Shown here: positions 53,167 to 64,000 of the stretch, piece after piece
Layout: each line of letters opens with the position of its first letter
Numbering within the stretch: position 1 is the stretch's first letter
Program-made: the position numbers and the translations under genes
Assembly (NCBI RefSeq): GCF_000247815.1
Contig: NC_021677.1
Coordinates: 38,755,717-38,819,716, forward strand
DNA length: 64,000 nt
Origin: Ficedula albicollis
Lineage: Eukaryota > Chordata > Aves > Passeriformes > Muscicapidae
Reading direction: 5' to 3'
Notes under the pieces: model-generated
What the model was told of the DNA's origin: nothing
What the model saw: only the letters and a program-made list of their open reading frames with translations
Databases searched by the model: none

Positions 53167-56100
53167 CATCTCCCCAGTCAAAGAGAACTCCACCTGCGCT
53201 AGAGAACAGGGAATTGGTTTTCATCCTCTCTTCTGTGCCACTGGTCACTGTGTTGTGTTTGCAAGGCACAGAGCCGTGTAGGACTAGGGGCTCAGGATGC
53301 TGTGTGTCTTCTACTTGTATTAGGAGATTTTAGAGACTTGAAAAATTCTGGGAGGGGAATCACTTCTATTTATAAATTTAAGTGTGGATTTGAGAGTTGC
53401 AATGTTTTCAGTGAGGTCTGAAATCACCTTTTGGACTTGAGCAGTTGCCTGGGAGCCAGTGGTTAACCACTTGCCTGAATGGGTGAGACGAGTTACACAT
53501 CATTTTTCATGCACTTCAAGTTGAAGAGATGTGAGACAATTCCTGGTCTGGAAACTGCACAGCCACAGTAGCTGTGTCACTAATAAGCTCTGCTGAGTTG
53601 CAGAAACACAGAAGATTTGGCAGTTCTGTCATTTCCCTTGACCTCTGTCTGTAGCAAGTCCCTTTTCTTTCTCTCTGTCACTTGTGACTGTTAGGTACAG
53701 AGAACAAACCCTTCTTTTCTTTTTGTTGCCAAGTTATTAATTGATGTTCAGGAGAGGATGGGAGGAAAGAAGCTTTGTCTGGCTCTGAAAAGCACCAGAT
53801 GTGCTTTTTTGAATTGAGGAGAGGAATTAATTAAAACGAGGTAATAATATTAATCTGTCGACTGCAGTTAAGATTGGCTGTAACAGGAGGGGGAGCTCTC
53901 AGCGCATCAGGCGGGGGAAAGGGGGCGATGGGGAGCGCAGCTCTCCCAAACCAGAGCGGGGCTGGGGGCCCTCCTGGGATGCAGCAGTAGTGGGGGAGGG
54001 ATGTCTAGTCACCCGTTTCACAGAAATACCTGTGTGACTGCTGAGCTGCTGCCACACTCAACCCAAAGACAGAAGCAGGAATGAATATTCAGTGATGAAT
54101 GCGGGTGGAAATGCTGATGGAAGTACAAATTAAGAAGCTTTGGGATTCTTCTTAAAGTGTGTCTGTTTTGATTGCTTTTTCTGTAGATTTTTGCTATGTA
54201 TTATATTGTCTAACAGAGCAAAAGAAAAACAGAATACATGTTTACTGTGTACTAAGCTGTAAGTACCTTTTTCAGACATCAGTAATCATCCTTTCCAGCT
54301 GAGAAGGCAATACACTTGCAATAGAGCTCTCCAAAAAACAGCAATTGTCCTATATTAGTGTTTCTGAAGCTATCCCTTATGGAAAAGCTCTCCTGAATTT
54401 AATAAGGGTAAAATGAACTGGGCTATATAGTAATTTCATAGAATTAAAAGAGAATTAGGAATTTAGCAGGAATTATACCTCTGCCATAGATGAAGCTGGC
54501 ATTAGCTGATGCGAGGCTGTGTGCAGACTTGCTGTGCAAGTAATAATCTGTGTGCATGTATGTGAGCATGATAAATCCTGATTTACTACCCAGTCTCAGC
54601 AGTGTTTGCATGCACAGTCCTGGGCACGTGTCCAGAGCACCCTGGAGCAGAGGAGTGAGGACAGCAGGATTGCTGCTGTGTGCAGCGACCACTGGGGTCA
54701 GCTGGAGCCCGCTGCAAACTCAGAGTTACTGTACTTTGATGGTCCTTGGCAGCTTGGCAGCTTGGCTGCCAATTTCTCTGGCTTTAAAAAGTTATTTCTT
54801 AGAAAACTAGTAATGACAGGGGGATTTGGGGACGTAGTACTCATGGGAAGTCATTGTGGCATAGATGCCCAAGTAATTTTGTTGTTCTGGAATCCCTACT
54901 CTTGAAGTTTAAAAGCAGAAAAGCTTCATGGTATGGCAACTTTTTTTCCTAAAGGGCACACCATTTTCCTGGGACACACATAAGTTATTAAAAAGTTTCG
55001 TATTCATGGCAAATTTTTTTATTCATCTTTGCCTCAGTTGTTTTGGCATTAGCCAAAGAGCTACTTCTTAGATTATATGTTTGTATTGATTCCCCTGCAA
55101 GCAAATCTGCATCTCCTATCATTTCTTTTTAGATTCCCAATCTGACACGTGGAGGAGCTGAGCACCTGAGAAGCACAAACTTCCTTGGGGTGCTGTGCAT
55201 TCCACCAGCAGTCCCTAGCGCAGGAGGCACAGGGGGCATGGAATAGCTCCAGTCTGATGGTCTCAAAAAACTGTCAGGAAAAAGCCCTCACCAAATTAAC
55301 CCAAATTAAGCCACTCTGGGCACTTTTTCAGCTGCCTGTGCCAGCAGCTGTAAACCTCTTGTTGCTGCAGGTGTGTGAGATACCAGGCAGCTTAGAGCCT
55401 CAGCATGTGAACCTCAGTGGCTCCGCTAGAGACAGTGAGCACACCCATGGCCGCTTGGGTGCAGCTTCTGGCCTTGCCAGCCTTACAGGTAAGCTGGGTT
55501 GGCTGTCATATTTATTTTCACTTGCTTTCTTTAGGGCTCTTTGAGTGTTTCTGATAAAATAGTGCCGTTTTTCCTGCAAATTCATGGAACTTTGGTGACA
55601 TCCAGTGACAGGTTCTGCTGGAAGGTGTTTTTTCTCCTGCAATGATGGGAGAGAAGTTCTGGTACCCTGCTGATTTCCCTTAATGGGTTCAGCAGATGAA
55701 TTTGAACAGAGGGTGGAAATCACACTCCCAAACCATATACTATTGGTTGTTTTAAGGCAGTTGGGATTTACATTAGGTTTTTCAATATTTAATGTGTAAT
55801 GCCTGTTGAAAAGGTGTTAATTAATCACAGTATAAAGGCAAGATCTTGTCTGGCAATCCTTTTAAATAAGACTCTTTGAAGAACTTTCTCCAGGTTTTTT
55901 TGTGTAATTTTTCTGTCTCTTAAAGAATTTTTGTGAGTGTCAAAGTCAAACCTGTGAATAGCACCTGTTATTTTAATGTTTTTTTCAGACAGTTTAATTA
56001 AAATTGGAGTAAAAGCTCATATTCTGGGGGAAAAAAGAAAATCAGTGATTACATACTCTGACAATGGTATGAAATGTAATAAACTGCAGTAGTTACTTTA

Positions 56101-56390
56101 AAAGTAGCTATTCATGGATTAAATTTTAAAAAACTAATTATTCCATTCAACTCTTAGACTGTAGTGTGTTAAGCTAAATAGAGTCTGAGGTTAAATGACA
56201 TTGCAAGCTGGAGAAATGAATATTAAAAAACTATATTCAAGCTGAATTGCCAAATGGTTACTCTTGTATAGTAACATCCAAATCATGGCAATTGTTCTTC
56301 TAATAAATATGATTTCTATAGCATTTTCTTCGATTATTCAGTTAACCGCCAGTTCTGTTTTACCTCTTTATAATAATGCGTGCTTTCTTT
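53167..56390. other. Noncoding stretch, no gene seen
   Basis: A short G-rich patch at 53885-53995 has several runs of 4-5 G and could form quadruplex structures, though the loops are mostly long. A small inverted repeat TTGGCAGC/GCTGCCAA lies near 54744-54772. The 119-codon frame at 55185-55544 (+) has no recognised domain. Confidence 0.45.
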
Positions 56391-57333
<943 letters not shown>

Positions 57334-57345
57334 GAAAAGAAAAAA

Positions 57346-57720
57346 AAGAAGTTGGTTATTTCTTTGGTCAGGGCCTATTTGCTCCTTTTTTATGTGAGAT
57401 TTTCAATACTCGGCAATGATGCTGAGCAAAAAAGGTCCATCCACTTCACTTGTGATGCCTCGTGCATTACCTAAAGCACAACAGAACAATGGCAGACAAC
57501 AGAGCCTTTCTCCCCGCTAACAATGCAGTCACCATGACAACCAGCAGAAGAACGTTTGGCCAGGAAAAGCTGGGAGCTTGGCGGACCAGCCTAATCAAAA
57601 AATGGAATAAGATGACAACAATTACACTGATGAGTGAGAGGGAAGCTACAGATGCATTCAGACACCTATGGCACTGCTGGCTGGATGCATTCAGCATTAT
57701 TTTTTTGTTTTGTTTTGTTT
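57346..57720. other. Conserved-looking noncoding block with an X-box-like site
   Basis: Complex, non-repetitive sequence directly follows the G/A artefact. GTCACCATGACAAC at 57528-57541 fits the RFX X-box pattern (GTNRCC, 0-3 bases, RGYAAC) at 11 of 12 defined positions. RFX factors bind such sites in ciliary, immune and neural enhancers. The short frames on both strands have no recognised domain. Conservation is inferred from texture only. Confidence 0.3.
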
Positions 57721-60700
57721 AGTGTCTTCTGTTTTTTAAGAGCTGGTAAATAGACAAGATCGAATTGTGTAACAGAATGTCAGTGCTCTAGTTAAACTGA
57801 AAATTCCTTTTCTTTTGCTATGCTACTTCAAGCACACTGAAGAGGCTTTAGGAGAGATGAGGTTTTGAATTGAAATATGTAATAGATACAATATGAGTGT
57901 CACAAGGCAACTTTATTTAGCTTTAAAAATGTAAACTTGGATTTTCAAATGTGTGGATGCAAATAAATAAGACTGGATTGTGTTATGAATAACCAGCCTC
58001 ACCTTTCACTTCAATTTTAGAAAACTGGACACATGTCAAGCATTGATTAGAGGTCATGGCTTGTTGTTTTTAAACCAACCCCTTCTGCACATTAGTAATC
58101 ACTCTAAAATTTATCATGGCATTTTGTGCAGACCTCTCTTCCAATTCCAGGGAAACTTGAACTGCAACTGTACATGTGCCACAAATAAAGAGACAGACAT
58201 AACGATATACTTCTCTGAAATACCCCAAATTAAGCGTTCTGCTAATAGGCTCCTATTATAAGCTCCCAATTACATGGCAGAAGTTCTGGTATTTTTCTTT
58301 ATAGGAAAGGGATGAAGAGAACTTTTGCTGACAGATGAATCTGTAATTTCTACTGTTGAGAACTGTTTCTACATTTTAGGTATGGGAGTGGAGAAGAGAA
58401 GCTGCTGTTTTAAAATGCTGAGGTATTTGGGGACAGCCAAGAGGCATTTTAACAGTTTGAAAACAGCAGTGAGCACAAAACCCTGAATGTTTCTAGGTGA
58501 TTTATCTGATAATGGCACTGTAGAGTTGAGTCATTTGGCCAATCCTTTCAATACTACCCACTGCTATAGCCAAAACTGACTCTATGTCATGCCTTCTTTC
58601 ATGCCCTTGATGGCTCCTGGGGAGATCTTGCAGCCAACTTTAGATAAGATATCATGTGGAATTATTAGTTATTTTATTGCATAATTAAAACCACTATGCA
58701 AAAAATGCTTAGGCAAACTCTTGCCCTTGCTTGAAGCCCTTTGAACTGGTATAAAGGAGCCTTCAGCCATTGCAAAAACAACGGCCAGGGATTTTCCTAC
58801 CCGCTGCAAACCTTTGCTTGGCACGGATTTGTGTTCATTACTCCACCACTTAGAGATTGCTGCATGCCTGGCGTGGGCTGTGCACAGCACAGTGAATTTG
58901 GGTTATAATACAAGCTAACAACAAAGCTGAGCAGGCTTTACATGTAGTGGTCATCACATGCTGGCATCATCTCCTTATGTTAGCAGTACAGGAGATTTTA
59001 GGCTGCTAACTTCTACTACTCTGCCACTCTCATTAAATTCCACTCACCCACCAGATTCTGAGCACCAACTTCACATCAGAACTCTGCACTCAGCTAGAGA
59101 TAGCTCCATGGAGATACTTAACCCCCTATTCTTCTTGTTTTGTACATGTACAATACCTTTTGCTTCTTGCCCTCTGAGATGACTGCATTTTATTCAGATA
59201 CTCATGCTGACCATCTCTTTTGTGCAGTCATCTGAAACCTACCATCACCACCAAAAAGGCCTTCAGGGCAGCTGAGCTCAGGCTTTTTGGAAGTTAAGTT
59301 CCTGGACCAGTAATGAGCTCATATCTCAACATAAAAGCATTAGAGCCCATCATACTCGTCTTGGAGCTGTAGATATCAGTGCCTCAAAGAGGGATAGAGG
59401 CAAATTAGGTTATATTGTTTGCTGGACACCATTTAGATTAAATTGAGTGGGGTATTGGAGAGATTAGGGTAAATCTGTGTGATAGCAGTAAATCTTAGCA
59501 GAAACTTTAGGAGTAAGATAGGAAGGGGGAAACTGCAGAGATTAACAGTATAGGGATTGTGTTGAAGACAAATTCAGGTCAGCCCTATCTAGCCTGGAGA
59601 CTGGGGATAGAGAACACATTAATCCAGAGGATGCTTTAACAAGGCTAGGGCCATCATCAAGGTTGTACAGTAAGCTACCATGCTTGCCTTGGCATCCTGT
59701 TGACCTTGGATCTGTCCCCTTCTCTTAATCTGTTCTGTTGTTTCTTCACCTGGCTTTCACCTGCTTGCCTATTGAGTGCTATTGCCTATTGGGTTGTTTT
59801 TGTTTTTTTTTTTTTCTTCTCTAATTTTTCTACTTTTCATGGAAGATCACGCCTCCTTGCTCTTCTTCAGATTCTCCAACCCATTAAATATCCTCCAAGG
59901 CACCCATAAGGGTATGCACAGAAAGAAGATCCATCATAGGGAAGTGGAAATTCTTTCCACTAGAAATGGGACAGCAAAGACTCCACGTGTTTGTGCATGG
60001 CCTCTGAGGTAGCTTGGACAGGGTGGTGTATGCTTGAGGTGGCCTATTTAATTTAAAAATCTAAATCTTTAAGAGAACTGTAAAGGTAGAGGCGGGTGCC
60101 TGCTCAGGAGATGGGTGGCTCAGAGAAGAAGTCCTCAAGAGGCATTGGGTGGTAAAAAATTTAAAGAGAATATGAAAATATGCGCTAATACATCAAACCA
60201 GAAGAGGAAAAGAGCTCTCACAAATGAACAAATTGAAAGCATACATAAGGAGCAAACCAGACTTATGGTGCCCTTGCAAATCCCTGAGAAAGCAAAAGAT
60301 AAATCAGGAGCTGATGGAGGTGTCTGCTGCCATGCTGATGCTGAGTGTGGGGGGTTAACACTGGAATTTATCTGCTCTGGAGGTGGAACCACTCCCTGGT
60401 CTGGTCTGTGTCCCTGACAGTCCCAGTGAAGAAGGGAATGGGGAGGCAGTGGGTTGTGCAGGTGTGCTGCACGGGTTCCCTGTGCCACTAATGCCAAAAA
60501 TTAACTTTATTAACTCTGCAGAGTACGACCGATACTTTGGATTTACACATCATTGAAGCAAAAATTACATGTAATACTTGAAAAGGTATTTCTGGAGGAA
60601 TTCTGTCAATAACATGCAGCCAGCCCAAAAACTTTTTGTATAATGCAGTCACATTTTTACTTTATCCACTTTTTGTATACAGAAGAAAATTCTTACTAAA

Positions 60701-63310
60701 AATAGAAGGCATGCCTATTTTTAATGAAGTTGTGTTTTTAAATGTCATACATCTTATTATTATTTTTTCATGAGTATGACCCATATGTCAGATATCCATC
60801 AACTTTTTAAAATGTTGTGCGTCAACAGTGGTTCCCAGATAACCCAATCCCTTAAGTAATATGTCAGTTAATGTATGTAAAAACATTAACACATATATGC
60901 TTTTCTAAGCCAAAGAGGAGGGGAAGTCCTGGGTGGAAGACATCAATATGGAAAGAGGGGTCAGAACCTAGCAAAGACAGAAATAAGGAATGCAGGGGGA
61001 ATATCCCCAGAAGGCTATTTAAAGAGGTAAAGAGGACATTTATTACAGAAGCTTGTCTTTTGGACCTGAGTTGCCTATTTACTTCAAGTAAACAAGCACG
61101 TTCATTGCTTGCACATGTACACAACCCAAGAGGATGCTCCATAGCAAAAAAAAGGGGGGGTGTTATATAGTTTATACACTGGAAACCTTTTCATGCTACT
61201 GAGGTCAGGCTAGGACTGGTTGTAGCCCAGGTCTTTTTTTCTGTTTTAGATGCAGGTGTTATGCTTACTCTTTTTCAGATATACAATCCCTCTCTGACTT
61301 GATAGATTTTTATTTTAATTCCTTTCTATGGGGCTCAAAATTTCGTATGCCAGTCCTTTCAGTAGTCTGGAAAGAAGGTTATCTGCTGTGCCTTCCTTGA
61401 ACACATTGAGCTTTTTGAATTCTTCTACCAGCTAGGATAGAAAATTATGTTATAAACATTTCTAGATTCTTTCCTCATTATTCAAGCACCTTTTGTTCCA
61501 GCTTCTACATCTTTATCCCAGGTGAAACCTAAGTAAAATAATAATTTAGTTTGGGGATCACCATGCAGATATTATTTTTAATCTTTTCCTCTTTTCTTTG
61601 TCCTTTCTTCCCTTTTTTATTCTTGAGAACAGAAAACATTTTGATAGATAGATAGTTTCAACTTCCTTTGGAAAAACACACGGGGTCAAACGCTGACTTT
61701 GGTCTTCCCATTGCTTCAATAGAATGAAAATGTTTGCTTTCTTTTTAATATATTGAAAATAAGAGGTTTTGAAAACATGCTTCTTCATCACACTTGTTTT
61801 TAATGGAGCATTTTTAACAAAGTGGATTTTATAGCAGAGTGTAATCTTTAAATTGCTGTGGAGGCATGTGGGGGTTCAAACATCTCATTTCTTTTTAATT
61901 TCCCTTTGTCTGGTATTTAGAAGTCATGATAACTGAGAACTTCTGTGAACTCAAGAAGAAACATTTGGTTTAAGTTAGAAATAGAAGGCTGATAGGTGTG
62001 TTAGTGAAACAAATGGTAATGTTTACACAGTATATTTACTCTTTCACTTGAATTTTTCCTTCCTGCTTCTTGTGTTTATTCTTTTCATATAGTAGCCATA
62101 TTCTGATCTGAGTTGCATTTTTGGGCTTATCATGTTTGACTTTCCCATCCATAATTAATATTACCCCAATAATCTTTAGGAATTAATGTATTACCCTTCA
62201 CCACAAGTTGTTCAATGTTATTTTTATGCCCTAGTACACTTTTAGCAAGAGAGCAGTCTGCATCCAGAGCTATTTGGAGAGCAGCAAGGGTTTTTCTTCT
62301 CCCCAGTGTACTCCCCTCTGTTCTCTGTCCTCCTACAGAAGCATAATGACCCAGGGAGGATTTTCTTCTTTTGTACTGTCCCATGCCATTTCCATTGTTA
62401 GGACAAAATGCAGGGAGAACTCACCAAACTGCAGCTGGCAGGAGTATTTGCAGATCTGGAGCACAGTATGTGTTCATCCAGTGATAGCTGGTTGAATATT
62501 GTATTGCATTTTCAGTGTTTGGTTGTTTGGGTTTTTTTAACTTTTTGCCGCTCTTAAATTTTCTCCTTGCCCTGTTCTGGTCACCCATCATATTCTCTTC
62601 CTTGTTCAAGGACCTCACTTTTTTTTCCATTGAGCCTCCTGTAACTAATGTGCCCATAAATTAATTTTTTTTTTCCTGGGGAAAAGACAAGACAATAATT
62701 TTAAGTAGCACAAGGAAAGCTGACAAGCAACTCAACCCTGAATCTGAGAAGTGGTTGAAATACGAGAGTAAGAATAGCAGGCAGGAAACTATACAGACTT
62801 TAAGATGGATGATTTTCAGCTCAGACAGGAAAGTACCAACAGAAACAGTTGCTCCTTCGGGGACTAGAGGCATCAAGTTGCACACTTCCTTGAAAAGACA
62901 GCAACAGGAGTGGTTCCTCTGCCACCTGCTCTGGACAGAGGAGTGGGCTTCTTAGGGGGGGTCTTCAGAGGTAAGCTTTGAGCTGTGGGAGAGTTAAAAG
63001 CTAAAGCAGAACACAGTCCCGAGACTCCTCTCAGCAGGACCAAGTAAATATTGCACTGTAAATAGGATCAGCTCGTCACAAGGATGATGTTATCATCCCC
63101 AGGACCGTGGTGTGAGTCTCCAGGCTTGGTGAGTTTCTGGTAGGAGAAGCTGTGTAAGTAGGCTGGGCTTTGAGTAAGAAGCAGCCTAGCTCACTTCTTC
63201 AGGTGAAGAAGAGGTATGTGAGATAAGGATTTGGCCAGCAGTTTTTTCTGTTCTAGTTCTAATTCCAGTGAAGTGTGTATATATGATAACCACAGTTGTA
63301 AATCTGCTGT
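57721..63310. other. Noncoding stretch, no gene seen
   Basis: About 5.6 kb, AT-rich. The two 100-codon-class frames (60115-60417 and 60871-61170, plus strand) are lysine- and arginine-rich in parts but match nothing I recognise. A T-run lies at about 59805-59816. No RNA gene or named transposon is identified. Confidence 0.45.
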
Positions 63311-63383
63311 CTTTTTTTTTTTCTTTTTTTTTTTCTTTTTTTTTTTTTTTTGGGGGGATTTTTTTTTCTTTTTTTTTTTTTTT
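63311..63383. repeat. T-rich tract with an internal G6
   Basis: T-runs broken by single C, then GGGGGG at 63352-63357, A, and more T. Its layout is the same as the T-G-T sandwich at 6269-6365 but with a normal-length G-run. Confidence 0.92.
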
Positions 63384-64000
63384 GGAGGGAAACATGGGTC
63401 CAGTGTTTCTGGAACAGATCTTGGTTGTTTTGGACATTATAATGCTTTACTTGAATCATAGCAGAGCAGAAATTGCATTCTTCCCTCTTAGTTCATCCAA
63501 GATCTTCTAATCTATCTTCAGTCCTCACTGCCTCACTAAAAGCTCACATGACTTCTGCTTGACCAAATCCTGGAAAACTGTATTATTGCCCTTTTTCTGC
63601 CATTAGCAATTGCCTACTCCTTCAGCTCCAGCAGCTGTCATTTTTCTGAGTCTCTAGTAATTCACGTGAAGAATTGTTCTCAGACAGATTTTTCACTGAG
63701 ACCTCACCAAATTTTGTGCCCCTTTTCAGGCCCTTTTCCTTCTCTGTCACAGACAGGTGTTCTCCTGACAGACATTAAAGATGCTTCCATCACACCTGCC
63801 TGCAAGCTGCTGTGGCTCAGAACTCTAGGAAGGAGTGAGTCACAGTGTCACCACAAAGCAGGTGACATCCACACTCCTTCTAAGCAGTACGTGGTTGTTG
63901 TCCAAAGGAATAAAACAAATAAACCAACCAAAACAAACAACCAACCCCTCCACTCCTCCTTTTTGTAGAGTCAAACAATTGATCAATGTCTTTAGAACAA
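63384..64000. other. Noncoding stretch to the window end
   Basis: No gene recognised. The 100-codon frame at 63666-63968 (+) has no known domain and runs into an A/C-rich simple region near 63905-63950. Confidence 0.45.

Noticed and set aside
53885..53995. Possible G-quadruplex patch
   Set aside because: G-runs are present but most loops exceed seven bases, so it does not fit the standard pattern well.
60115..61170. Two lysine/arginine-rich frames of about 100 codons
   Set aside because: No recognisable domain, weak composition signal, and no splice or start evidence.

Overview
This window looks like nuclear genomic DNA from a bird. The main evidence is two 5'-truncated CR1-type LINE copies (9008-9442 and 23404-23602), each carrying the diagnostic CR1 3' end, plus one weaker fragment. 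No mammalian repeats (Alu, B1, L1) are seen. CR1 also occurs in other sauropsids, so turtle or crocodilian is not strictly excluded. I recognise no protein-coding gene, no tRNA or rRNA and no CRISPR array. The background is AT-rich, stop-dense, intergenic or intronic DNA with two GC-rich CpG islands. The longest apparent reading frames are poly-glycine or poly-proline translations of homopolymer G and are not genes. | Layout: 1-11.4 kb is AT-rich noncoding DNA with short tandem duplications, a T20-G56-T21 homopolymer sandwich, an (ATCT)n microsatellite, a CR1 copy, and a TATA-plus-initiator core promoter candidate at 10801. 11.49-12.91 kb is CpG island 1, interrupted by 619 consecutive G. 13-41 kb is AT-rich with several tandem duplications, a second CR1 copy, one 49-base assembly gap, and stretches near 28.2-28.6 and 29.3-29.9 kb that read like conserved noncoding regulatory DNA. 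41.1-42.1 kb is CpG island 2, interrupted by 578 G, followed by a 45-bp GC-rich minisatellite and a 19-base exact match to the Illumina TruSeq adapter. 44.4-44.9 kb is a nested tandem array carrying repeated CCAAT and GC boxes, with a 199-codon open frame of unproven coding status 290 bp downstream. 56.39-57.33 kb is an A23-G901-A19 sandwich, followed by conserved-looking DNA with an RFX-like X-box. The rest, to 64 kb, is featureless AT-rich DNA with a T-rich tract. | How it fits together: two CpG islands and one TATA/Inr site suggest promoters, but no exons can be joined to them from sequence alone. Many of the oddest features are best read as assembly faults: four poly-G runs totalling 2,154 bases, an embedded adapter, an N gap with identical 12-base flanks, and possibly some near-identical tandem copies. 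The most plausible biological candidates are the CCAAT/GC-box array at 44.4-44.9 kb and the TATA/Inr site at 10.8 kb. I found no convincing undescribed system.
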